Shown here piece by piece: positions 45,200-52,631 of a DNA stretch of 64,000 nucleotides. The notes below the pieces were generated by a model. It saw only the letters and a program-made list of their open reading frames with translations. It did not search any database and had not been told where the DNA came from. Source of the stretch: Spirochaetales bacterium (GTDB lineage Bacteria > Spirochaetota > Spirochaetia > DSM-2461); the NCBI GenBank assembly GCA_016936555.1, contig JAFGXR010000034.1, positions 1 through 64,000 on the forward strand, in the 5' to 3' direction. Position numbers and translations under genes: made by a program. Position 1 is the stretch's first letter. Each line of letters opens with the position of its first letter.

Positions 45200-46600
45200 A
45201 TGAGTGATACAAATCGCAAGATCGCTACGGACATGATCTACAGGCTGAATGACAAGCCCCCTGTAGCTCAATCGTTTTTCGCTGCACTGCAGCACATGAT
45301 GGCAATTTTCATCGGGATCATCACCCCGCCCGTCGTCATCGGCGGAGCTTTGGGCCTGACTCCCGACCTCAAGGCATTCATCATCAGCATGGCTCTATTC
45401 GCATCGGGCATCTCCACCTTCATACAGATAAAGAAGATCGGCCCCATCGGTTCCGGCCTTCTCAGTATCCAGGGAACCAGTTTCACATTTCTCACCCTCT
45501 CCATCGGGATCGGACTTTCGGTTCTGGCAGGCGGCGGGACTCAGGAACAGGCGCTGGGAACGATTTTCGGCGTTTGTATCATTGCATCCCCCGTTGAAAT
45601 GATTTTCAGCCGCTTCATTCCCCTGCTGAAAAAAATTATCACCCCCCTTGTCAGCGGTATCGTCGTAACGCTTATCGGTATGTCCCTCATTAAAGTCGGT
45701 ATCACCGATATCGGCGGGGGCCAATGGCTGCTCGACAACAAACCGGAACTCTTCGCCAATCCCGTGAACCTCATGCTCGCCGGAATCGTGCTGGTCGTTG
45801 TCATCCTGTTCAACCGCAGTTCCAACAAATGGTTCAGAATGGGTGCCGTCGTTTTCGGTCTGGTCGTGGGATACACCGTGGCCGCCTTTATGGGAAAAGT
45901 AAATTTCTCGAGCATCAGCACTCTCAAGATCATCACAGCGCCCATCCCCTTCCGCTTCGGCTTTCACATCGCCTGGGGTTATGTCATCCCCATGGCCCTG
46001 CTTTATCTAATCACCACAGTGGAATCGATCGGAGACCTGACGGCGACATCGATGATTTCGGGAGAGCCCTTCGAAGGTGATCTCTATATCAAACGTATTT
46101 CCGGCGGAGTTCTGGGAGACGGAGTCAACAGCGCCATCGCGGGCATCTTCAACTCCTTCCCCAACACGACATTCAGCCAGAACAACGGCGTTATACAGAT
46201 GACAGGCGTCGCCAGCAGATACGTTGGTTACTGGATCGCCGGACTTCTGGTCCTGATGGGAATGTTCCCCATCGTCGGAGGCCTTTTCTCCGTCATTCCC
46301 AACTCGGTCCTCGGAGGAGCCACCATCATCATGTTCGGGACAGTCGCCGCTTCGGGAATCAGAATCATCGCCACCAACACCATCAACCGAAGAGGCGTTC
46401 TGATCATGGCCCTCTCCTTCGGTCTCGGCCTCGGCGTTGTATTCGTGCCCCAGATACTCTCCCACGCGCCGTCCATCATCAAGCAGATCTTCGGTTCCGC
46501 TATCACAACCGGCGGTCTCACGGCAATCTTTCTCAATATCGTGCTTCCCCGCTCTTTCCACAAACAGGAAGTGGGACACGATCCGATGGACAATGCCTGA
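45200..46600 (+). CDS. NCS2-family xanthine/urate-type permease
   Basis: Inner-membrane purine permease of the nucleobase-ascorbate (NAT) branch, 466 residues from MSDTNRKIATDMIYRL with about 14 helices. The NAT signature appears as QNNGVIQMTG, with a preceding TTVESIGDLTATS. The reading frame extends further upstream but GGAAGG and conservation support this ATG. It is divergent from the molybdenum hydroxylase genes, so import of xanthine, urate or a related oxidised purine is the best guess. Confidence 0.92.
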   Translation: MSDTNRKIATDMIYRLNDKPPVAQSFFAALQHMMAIFIGIITPPVVIGGALGLTPDLKAFIISMALFASGISTFIQIKKIGPIGSGLLSIQGTSFTFLTLSIGIGLSVLAGGGTQEQALGTIFGVCIIASPVEMIFSRFIPLLKKIITPLVSGIVVTLIGMSLIKVGITDIGGGQWLLDNKPELFANPVNLMLAGIVLVVVILFNRSSNKWFRMGAVVFGLVVGYTVAAFMGKVNFSSISTLKIITAPIPFRFGFHIAWGYVIPMALLYLITTVESIGDLTATSMISGEPFEGDLYIKRISGGVLGDGVNSAIAGIFNSFPNTTFSQNNGVIQMTGVASRYVGYWIAGLLVLMGMFPIVGGLFSVIPNSVLGGATIIMFGTVAASGIRIIATNTINRRGVLIMALSFGLGLGVVFVPQILSHAPSIIKQIFGSAITTGGLTAIFLNIVLPRSFHKQEVGHDPMDNA

Positions 46601-46611
46601 CAATTCATATA

Positions 46612-46638
46612 GGGCTGCCCCGGCAGCCCTTTTTTTTT
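46612..46638 (+). terminator. Terminator after the NCS2 permease
   Basis: 8-bp stem GGGCTGCC/GGCAGCCC, 2-base loop, nine Ts. The T run overlaps the stop codon of the convergent AraC gene. Confidence 0.9.
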
Positions 46639-47479
46639 ACAATGGATAGTTTCTTCTGAAAGTGTCGGGCGAAATCCCTTTGATTCTTTTAAATACCTTG
46701 CTGAAGTGAAATCTGTCGCGGTAACCGAGCCGGGCGGAAATATCGTCCAGCTTATCCCGGGAACTGAGTATCTGCTCCGCCGCAATCTGGATCTTCAGAG
46801 AGTCTATATAGTGCTTCGGCCCCATGCCCGTTCTTTCCCGGAAGACCCTCCTGAACTGGTTTTCACTGAGATTGCAGAAAGACGCCATTTCCCCGACGGT
46901 CCACCATCTGTCCTGGGAACGGCTGAGTTTATTCAGAAGAAGACCGATCTTATCCTCCATGCCCCCCTTCCCGGCCTCTTCCCTTTCCCGGAAAAGGTCG
47001 TAGAGAAGCTGCTGAAGCGCCCCGTTGGCCCGGATCTGCCCGGCATCGGAGAGATTCAGAGCCTCCTGAATAACAGGCAGAAGCCTCCGGCTTTTTCCGA
47101 TGGAAACGATTCCGTTATCGAAAACCCCGCTCTGAAAAAGGAAATCCGCAACAGGTCCGTCAAAGCAGATAAAATCTTCAACAAACTTCGTTCCGTCACC
47201 GCCGTAACTCTGAACAAATCCGGGAGTGGAAACAACCCCTTCCCCTGCTGAAAAATAACGGATAGGATCTCCCGGTGTCCAGTACCAGCCTTTCCCCTCA
47301 ATCAGGTGACAGATACTGTAATAGGAAAACCGTCGGGGAACGGGTTTTTCCAGTGGCTCGTATGACACCCCTCTCTGGAAGTGAGATATTCTGAATCCGC
47401 TTTTCCGGTGAATTTCCCTCTCTCCCGGCTGTTTATCGTATTCGATTATATCTATATTGTTGATTTTGACATCACCCAT
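46637..47479 (-). CDS. AraC-family transcriptional regulator
   Basis: 280 residues: an N-terminal cupin-like effector domain and two C-terminal helix-turn-helix motifs (WTVGEMASFCNLSENQFRRVFRERTG and LDDISARLGYRDRFHFSKVFKRIKGISP). It is divergent from the GH20 hexosaminidase and probably controls it (inference), with an amino-sugar or oligosaccharide effector. Candidate leaderless start. The nearest GAGG is 16 bases away, too far to act as a ribosome site. Confidence 0.9.
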   Translation of the reverse strand: MGDVKINNIDIIEYDKQPGEREIHRKSGFRISHFQRGVSYEPLEKPVPRRFSYYSICHLIEGKGWYWTPGDPIRYFSAGEGVVSTPGFVQSYGGDGTKFVEDFICFDGPVADFLFQSGVFDNGIVSIGKSRRLLPVIQEALNLSDAGQIRANGALQQLLYDLFREREEAGKGGMEDKIGLLLNKLSRSQDRWWTVGEMASFCNLSENQFRRVFRERTGMGPKHYIDSLKIQIAAEQILSSRDKLDDISARLGYRDRFHFSKVFKRIKGISPDTFRRNYPL

Positions 47480-47485
47480 GGTGTT

Positions 47486-47514
47486 TTTTTACATCCTCAT
47501 AGGCTAAAAATCAA
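47486..47514 (-). promoter_or_regulatory. Candidate leaderless promoter of the AraC gene
   Basis: Minus strand: TTGATT, 17 bp, TAAAAA, six bases (AACACC), ATG at 47479. Confidence 0.5.
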
Positions 47515-47541
47515 GTTAAACTGAGTGATATGGAGGATATA

Positions 47542-49107
47542 ATGTCTACCAGCAATAAGATAAGCCTGATTCCCGATGTTTCGGAAATTAAAACAATTGA
47601 TTCGATTTTTACATTAACAGCCTCAACTTCGATCTCTGTCTCAACCGGGGAGATTATGAACAAGGGACATCTGCTCCGCGGCTATTTAGCCGTGCCGACG
47701 GGATTCCCACTCCCCTTATCTGTCGGACATGAGGGTGAGATCCAACTGATACTCGAAGGAGAACCGGACAAAAGCCTGGAGGAACCGGGAGATGAGAGCT
47801 ACAGTATATGCATTACGGAGAAAAACTGCCTTCTGAAGGCACCCGCTCCGGCTGGCCTGGCAAGAGCCGTCCAGACATTCCGACAGCTTTTTCCTGCGGG
47901 GATCTTCTCTTCAGAACCTGACAAAATAATTGCCTGGGAAATACCCGGCTGTGAGATCTCCGACTCGCCCCGCTTCCCCTGGAGGGGAATGCACCTCGAT
48001 GTGTGCCGTCACTTTTTCACCAAAGAAGAGGTGATGCGTTTTATCGATCTGATAGCACTGTACAGATTCAACCGCTTCCACTTCCATCTGACTGAAGACC
48101 AGGGTTGGCGCCTTGAAATAAAAAAATACCCCGGCCTGACGGAAGTCGGAGCCTGGAGGGATTCGACACTGATCGGCCACGCTCTGGATAAACCGAAACG
48201 CTACGACGATACACGGTACGGCGGGTTCTACACACAGGATGATATCAGGGAGATCGTTGCCTTCGCCGCCATGAGGGAAATAACCATAGTTCCGGAAATC
48301 GATATGCCCGGACATATGCAGGCGGCCATTTCCGCTTATCCCGAACTGGGCTGTACGGATCAGACACTCAGACCGCTCTGCCACTGGGGCATCTGCGAGC
48401 ACATACTGAATGTCGAGGAGTCGACCGTCAGCTTTATGAAAGATGTCCTCGACGAAGTGATGGAGCTCTTTCCGGGGAAATACATACACATAGGCGGCGA
48501 TGAGGCCCTCAAATACGAATGGGAAGAGCAGAGACGGGTCCAGGACAGAATGGCGGAACTGGGTCTAAAAGGGGAAATGGAATTGCAGAGCTGGTTTATC
48601 CGTCAGATGGCAGAGCATATCCAGTCGAATGGCCGTGAAGTTATCGGATGGGACGAGATCCTGGAAGGCGGTCTGGCTGCTGGTGCTGCCGTCATGAGCT
48701 GGCGCGGGGAAAAAGGCGGGATCGAAGCCGCTTCCCTGGGCCACAAAGTGGTTATGACACCGGAAGAATACGTCTATTTCGACCATTATCAGGGAGATAA
48801 GGAAAGCGAGCCGCTGGCCATTCACGGCTATACCACTGTGGAGAAAGTCTATTCCTATGATGTCGTCCCGCCGGTCCTTCCCGACAAACAGAAGCATCTG
48901 ATTCTGGGTTCGCAGGGGCAGCTATGGTCCGAATATATTCCCGATTTCAAACATCTGGAATATATGGCTTTTCCGAGAGTCTGCGCACTGTCCGAAGTTC
49001 TCTGGCTGGAAAAAGAGAAAAGAGATTTTTCCTCATTTTCAAAACGGCTTGAAAATCACAAATCTGTTCTTGAAAATCTGAACGTCAATTACCGGAAAGG
49101 TAATTAA
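47542..49107 (+). CDS. Beta-N-acetylhexosaminidase, GH20
   Basis: 521 residues from MSTSNKISLIPDV. GH20 catalytic barrel with RFPWRGMHLDVCRHF, YRFNRFHFHLTEDQGWRLEIKK, PEIDMPGHMQAA and the catalytic Asp-Glu pair in YIHIGGDEALKYEW. It releases terminal N-acetyl-glucosamine or galactosamine from oligosaccharides. No signal peptide is visible, so it may act on imported oligosaccharides in the cytoplasm. GGAGG lies 5 bases before the chosen ATG. Its terminator lies inside the overlapping antisense PTS gene. Confidence 0.92.
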   Translation: MSTSNKISLIPDVSEIKTIDSIFTLTASTSISVSTGEIMNKGHLLRGYLAVPTGFPLPLSVGHEGEIQLILEGEPDKSLEEPGDESYSICITEKNCLLKAPAPAGLARAVQTFRQLFPAGIFSSEPDKIIAWEIPGCEISDSPRFPWRGMHLDVCRHFFTKEEVMRFIDLIALYRFNRFHFHLTEDQGWRLEIKKYPGLTEVGAWRDSTLIGHALDKPKRYDDTRYGGFYTQDDIREIVAFAAMREITIVPEIDMPGHMQAAISAYPELGCTDQTLRPLCHWGICEHILNVEESTVSFMKDVLDEVMELFPGKYIHIGGDEALKYEWEEQRRVQDRMAELGLKGEMELQSWFIRQMAEHIQSNGREVIGWDEILEGGLAAGAAVMSWRGEKGGIEAASLGHKVVMTPEEYVYFDHYQGDKESEPLAIHGYTTVEKVYSYDVVPPVLPDKQKHLILGSQGQLWSEYIPDFKHLEYMAFPRVCALSEVLWLEKEKRDFSSFSKRLENHKSVLENLNVNYRKGN

Positions 49108-49543
49108 AAAGTCCGACCACCTCCGCGGCTGACCCGGCGCGGAGGACTTTTTCGCAGAAAGCCGAGTCCCGGCTGATATTTGCAATCTCCGTCAGGGCCT
49201 GGAGATGAGGTCCCGTCTGATCGGGAGCCGCGAGAATGAGAAAAAAGATAGTCGAAGGCTGCCCGTCCAGCGAGTCAAAATCAATTCCATCGGGGGAGAG
49301 CCCGACGGCAACGGTAAGCTCTTCGATTCCCGGTATTTTGGCATGGGGGATGGCGATTCCTCCGCCGAGACCTGTACTCGAAAGCTCTTCTCTATCGAGA
49401 ATGGCTTTATGGGCTGTCTTAATATCTTTCAGCTTTCCCGCATCTTTCAGGATGTTGAGAAGCTCCACGATCACTTTATCTTTGTATTTGGACTTGAGGG
49501 GAATCTTTACAGTTTTTTCATCTATCGCTTCGAAAAGGGCCAT
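49085..49543 (-). CDS. PTS EIIA (fructose/nitrogen-regulatory type)
   Basis: 152-residue phosphotransferase EIIA domain. The phospho-acceptor His is in GIAIPHAKIPG and the core (ILDREELSSTGLGGGIA, LTVAVGLSPDGIDF, FLILAAPDQTGPHLQAL) is complete. No EIIB or EIIC lies nearby, so a regulatory PtsN-like role or a remote transporter is possible. Its 3' end overlaps the hexosaminidase by 23 bases. Candidate leaderless start. Confidence 0.9.
   Translation of the reverse strand: MALFEAIDEKTVKIPLKSKYKDKVIVELLNILKDAGKLKDIKTAHKAILDREELSSTGLGGGIAIPHAKIPGIEELTVAVGLSPDGIDFDSLDGQPSTIFFLILAAPDQTGPHLQALTEIANISRDSAFCEKVLRAGSAAEVVGLFNYLSGN
49106..49152 (+). terminator. Terminator of the hexosaminidase gene, inside the PTS coding sequence
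   Basis: CCTCCGCG (49120-49127) pairs with CGCGGAGG (49138-49145), flanked by AAAAAGT (49106-49112) and ACTTTTT (49146-49152). It begins at the GH20 stop and lies entirely within the antisense PTS EIIA gene. Confidence 0.75.
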
Positions 49544-49549
49544 AAATGT

Positions 49550-49578
49550 AAAATAGGGGATTTCACCAAAAGAAACAA
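49550..49578 (-). promoter_or_regulatory. Candidate leaderless promoter of the PTS EIIA gene
   Basis: Minus strand: TTGTTT, 17 bp, TATTTT, six bases (ACATTT), ATG at 49543. Confidence 0.55.
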
Positions 49579-49591
49579 GAAGGTTTTCAGC

Positions 49592-49954
49592 TCAACAGGC
49601 AATCCGGAACCGTGCATTGCAGATAATGGCCCCGTCATTCTCTCTTATAATGGATTGGTGGCAGATTCTTTCCTTCTCCCCGTCAGAATCCATGCGGCAC
49701 AGAAGAATTAAATTATCACCGGCAAAACTCTGGCTGTTATAGTTGAGTTCGATAAAAGTTATTTCCTTTAATTCGATATCAACTTCCTTCAGCTGCAGCA
49801 TATCGAGGCTATGCCCCAGAGCCTCGATATGATTCACAGCGGAATCCTGCATAAAGTCGCACAAAAAAGAGGGATGAACAAACCTCTCTTCGGAGACATG
49901 AAAAAAACGTACGGGATATTGATGCCTCCAGATCCTGTTCTCGACAGCTTCCAC
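49592..49954 (-). CDS. Acyl-ACP-thioesterase-like single hotdog protein
   Basis: About 120 residues. The first half (YPVRFFHVSEERFVHPSFL, MQDSAVNHIEALGHS) resembles the start of the first hotdog of FatA/FatB-type thioesterases. The second half (FIELNYNSQSFAGDNLIL) resembles the end of a hotdog. The usual protein is about twice as long with two hotdogs, and the HVNN-type catalytic segment is not seen. The start is uncertain: GTG at 49954 has AGAGG 7 bases upstream. The TTG at 49990 sits at the promoter (TTGACA, 17 bp, TTAAAT). Function is tentative. Confidence 0.6.
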   Translation of the reverse strand: MEAVENRIWRHQYPVRFFHVSEERFVHPSFLCDFMQDSAVNHIEALGHSLDMLQLKEVDIELKEITFIELNYNSQSFAGDNLILLCRMDSDGEKERICHQSIIRENDGAIICNARFRIAC

Positions 49955-50020
49955 AAACACTACCTCTTCCCGATGTGTGCTTATGTTCAATATTTAACTT
50001 TATAATTTTTAAACTGTCAA

Positions 50021-50911
50021 CTATGATTCAAAATTATATTCGCAGAGATCTATAAGCTGTATGCGGTTATCCACACCGATCTTGTTGAATATCCGGTAGA
50101 GATGCTGTTTCACCGTACTCTCCTTGATATTCAGCTGTTCGGAGATTTCTTTGTTCGATGCCCGGAATTTAACGAGAATCCTTATAACATTGATCTCCGA
50201 TGGTGTCAGATTGCATTTTTCAAAATCAAAGGGCTCTTTCGTGCTTTTAAAATCGAGATACTGCTTTTCCAGCTCTTCAAACTGCTTCTGGCTCTGGGAG
50301 ATCCGGTCCCTGAGCTTGTCCCGGTCTATAACCAGATTGAGGATTTCGTTTTTCATCCTCTTTTCATTGCTGATGATTTTATCCAGTTCCAGTTTAAAAA
50401 CCATATAACAGACGAATAGGAAAAAAGTCATGAACATAACAACCTGCAGACCGGCGACCACTCTTCCCGCATGCCAGGCTGAAAACCCGATAAATGAAAT
50501 GACCATAAAATAAAGAATCATGATTTTGGCTATCAGACTCTTTTCCAGCATTCTGTATTTATACATGAGCGCGATAGCCAGAATACCGAATGTCAAACCG
50601 TAAATACCATTGTACTGATCCCAAACGGATATGGTAAAAGCGGCAAAAATTACAAGGATCTGAACTAACTGTACGATATAGCTGCTTTTGCGTATATAAG
50701 AAAAAACAATGAATGGAATTGTCAGCAGTAAGGTTAGAAATACAGTTATATCTGTCATTACTTCTCTCAGATTCAAGTGACTGACAAATAAGCTAAGCAT
50801 TATATTTGCAACAGTTGCGAAAAGTCCTGAAATGGAAAAAATAACGGATATTCTTCTTTGAACCTGAAGAATATTGTCTGAGTCTTCTTGGGAAATATAG
50901 TTTTTCTTCAT
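50021..50911 (-). CDS. Membrane-anchored LuxR-type transcriptional regulator
   Basis: 296 residues: about six hydrophobic helices (residues ~25-190), a coiled-coil linker (IISNEKRMKNEILNLVIDRDKLR to QKQFEELEKQYLDFK), then a LuxR helix-turn-helix (LTPSEINVIRILVKFRASNKEISEQLNIKESTVKQHLYRIFNKIGV). It has the same overall plan as the regulator at 7099 with little sequence similarity. It is divergent from the orphan EF-hand gene, with a perfect palindrome in the shared gap. Confidence 0.82.
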   Translation of the reverse strand: MKKNYISQEDSDNILQVQRRISVIFSISGLFATVANIMLSLFVSHLNLREVMTDITVFLTLLLTIPFIVFSYIRKSSYIVQLVQILVIFAAFTISVWDQYNGIYGLTFGILAIALMYKYRMLEKSLIAKIMILYFMVISFIGFSAWHAGRVVAGLQVVMFMTFFLFVCYMVFKLELDKIISNEKRMKNEILNLVIDRDKLRDRISQSQKQFEELEKQYLDFKSTKEPFDFEKCNLTPSEINVIRILVKFRASNKEISEQLNIKESTVKQHLYRIFNKIGVDNRIQLIDLCEYNFES

Positions 50912-50984
50912 AATAAAGGCCTCATACTTTTGTGATTAGTGTAATATAAAGAAAGAGAATCATAAAGGTAAACATTACCTGTCG

Positions 50985-51000
50985 TATAACTTTAGTTATA
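50985..51000. promoter_or_regulatory. Perfect 16-bp inverted repeat between divergent genes
   Basis: TATAAC-TTTA-GTTATA. The 13-mer TATAACTTTAGTT recurs inverted at 52151-52163, upstream of the 157-residue orphan and the MarR gene. It overlaps a possible -10 (TATATT, 50997-51002) of the gene at 51053. AT-rich palindromes of this size fit MarR-type operators. Confidence 0.5.
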
Positions 51001-51052
51001 TTTGATGTTTTGGATTTCTTGTTTACCATTACCCAAAACCGGAGGTACTCCC

Positions 51053-51622
51053 ATGACAGAAAAAGCCCTAATGTACAATGAAAAAACAGAAGCGGGAACA
51101 TTTTCAGAAACGACCTGGAATGATTTGATTGATAGACTGGCAATTCTTTTTGATTTTTCTGAAGAGAAAAAAATAAGATTCCAGAAAAACAGACTGGCAA
51201 AGCTGATTGCTGCGCTCCCATTTTTAGCAAAATGCGACGATCCCTACAGAACTGCGATCTCTCATCTTACTATTACATATCTTGCATCACATAAAGCGGG
51301 AAAAGATATTTTCAGCCATAACTTTGCCGATAACAAATCTTTAATGAATAGACTTGAACCCATTTCAAGTTTTAAGGGGGGTAATAAGTTAATCATTGAC
51401 AGAGGGATGAATATTCTTGCTGTTATTATGCTCGCCGACCACAATAAAGATTGCAGAATTGACAAAACAGAAGGGAAATACAATCCAGTTTCTTCGGGAA
51501 TCTGGAATTTCGATGAAATATCCAGTGAACTGGAAATAAAAATAAACTCGGTTGATTGTCCGGCTATGGATGACATTATCTCATTTGAGGACGCAAGAGC
51601 TTACTGGTGGGAGTATAGATAA
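51053..51622 (+). CDS. Orphan protein with a canonical EF-hand loop
   Basis: 189 residues from MTEKALMYNEK, start fixed by CCGGAGG. There is no signal peptide or membrane segment and no family I recognise. Residues 129-140 read DHNKDCRIDKTE, which matches an EF-hand calcium loop at positions 1, 3, 5, 8, 9 and 12. The rest is mostly helical with a WNFDEISSELEIKI tail. It is AT-rich. It is convergent with the next orphan gene (6 bp between stops), and both lie between regulators that share an operator-like sequence. Confidence 0.7.
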   Translation: MTEKALMYNEKTEAGTFSETTWNDLIDRLAILFDFSEEKKIRFQKNRLAKLIAALPFLAKCDDPYRTAISHLTITYLASHKAGKDIFSHNFADNKSLMNRLEPISSFKGGNKLIIDRGMNILAVIMLADHNKDCRIDKTEGKYNPVSSGIWNFDEISSELEIKINSVDCPAMDDIISFEDARAYWWEYR

Positions 51623-51628
51623 CTCCAG

Positions 51629-52102
51629 TCACATTCCCTGGAACCGGGAGATGATTCTTCCGGTTTCAGTCAGATTAAAACAGATATCGTACAGCTGATA
51701 GATACAATCGCAATCCTCATCACTGACAACTGATTCCGAACCGACTACCAGATAAGTCTGCCCTCCGAGATCCTTTTTTTCGAGAGAAACGGTGAGTACG
51801 GAGGAATTGTGCCACATATCGCCGAAGAGCCAGTCAACAGTTGTGGTAAACCGGAAATTCTTCTCCTCCCAGGCACTGACCAGTCTGGCGATTACATCGG
51901 AAGGGATCAGTATAACCGATTCGTAGAGATCATTGACCACGTAGAGATAGACGCTGCCTGTTACTTCGTTTTTCAGAAAAGAGTAGTCAACTTCATCAAA
52001 ATTTTCGAAATAGGAATTCTGATATAGAGCCTGTCCGCTGATCAGAGGCTTCTGAAAATCGTTTACAAAATACTCTGTCTGAATAAAACCTGATATACTC
52101 AT
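51629..52102 (-). CDS. Orphan protein, 157 residues, unknown function
   Basis: No recognised domain and no signal peptide. The predicted fold is mixed with strong beta-strands (TGSVYLYVVNDLYESVILIP, SSVLTVSLEK, QTYLVVGSE). Two nearby Cys residues (DEDCDC) may bind metal. CGGAG lies 7 bases before the ATG. It is convergent with the EF-hand orphan and divergent from the MarR gene. Confidence 0.7.
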   Translation of the reverse strand: MSISGFIQTEYFVNDFQKPLISGQALYQNSYFENFDEVDYSFLKNEVTGSVYLYVVNDLYESVILIPSDVIARLVSAWEEKNFRFTTTVDWLFGDMWHNSSVLTVSLEKKDLGGQTYLVVGSESVVSDEDCDCIYQLYDICFNLTETGRIISRFQGM

Positions 52103-52150
52103 AGTTCACTCCGGAGACAGATTAAGACGATTTATAAAGAATGTCTATTC

Positions 52151-52163
52151 AACTAAAGTTATA
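52151..52163. promoter_or_regulatory. Second copy of the 13-mer operator candidate
   Basis: AACTAAAGTTATA, the reverse complement of TATAACTTTAGTT at 50985-50997. It lies just upstream of the MarR -35 and within the -35 region of the divergent 157-residue orphan (-10 TATAAA near 52131). Confidence 0.5.
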
Positions 52164-52167
52164 ATAC

Positions 52168-52196
52168 TTTACGGTCAGGGAAAAATATCATACAAC
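52168..52196 (+). promoter_or_regulatory. Candidate leaderless promoter of the MarR gene
   Basis: TTTACG (52168-52173), 17 bp, TACAAC (52191-52196), six bases (TAGTAT), ATG at 52203. No Shine-Dalgarno sequence. Confidence 0.45.
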
Positions 52197-52202
52197 TAGT
52201 AT

Positions 52203-52631
52203 ATGGTTCAAAATGATACGACTGAAGAACAGTTAAAAATATTCGTCCGCCTGCTCCCGAGTATCGACAGGCTGGTATATCCCGAACTCCCGGAATTACA
52301 GAAAGAATATAAACTCAACAAAACTCAGATAAAGACAATTATGATCACCGGCCTCTACAACGGATCGGTGATGAAAGAGCTCTGGGAGATACTCAATGTA
52401 ACAAAGGGGAATTTATCAATTCTCATAGACTCGCTAGTAAACAAAGGTTTTGTAAAATGCGAAAGGCAGACCGATGACCGCAGGAAAGTGAGAGTCTATC
52501 TGACCGATACGGGAGAATTCCTATACAAGACAATCCTGAAGCAAACGGAGTCCCACATTCAGGGTAGCAAACTGAAGATAAACAAGAAGGAAACCGAGAT
52601 CCTGAAGAAAATGATTACGATTATGGATTAG
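52203..52631 (+). CDS. MarR-family transcriptional regulator
   Basis: 142 residues with a winged helix (LNKTQIKTIMITGLYNGSVMKELWEILNVTKGNLSILIDSLVNKGFVKCERQTDDRRKVRVYLTDTG). It is a likely homodimer that responds to a small molecule. The operator-like 13-mer upstream suggests autoregulation and control of the divergent orphan gene. Its stop overlaps the convergent SDR gene by 4 bases. Confidence 0.9.
   Translation: MVQNDTTEEQLKIFVRLLPSIDRLVYPELPELQKEYKLNKTQIKTIMITGLYNGSVMKELWEILNVTKGNLSILIDSLVNKGFVKCERQTDDRRKVRVYLTDTGEFLYKTILKQTESHIQGSKLKINKKETEILKKMITIMD

Noticed and set aside
49955-49990. TTG at 49990 as a leaderless start of the thioesterase-like gene
   Set aside because: Only one base separates it from the predicted -10 (TTAAAT), so it would lie upstream of the transcription start. 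GTG with AGAGG is preferred.
50922-51230. 102-residue open frame on the minus strand
   Set aside because: It overlaps the better-supported 51053 gene antisense, has no ribosome site, and spans the divergent promoter region and palindrome.
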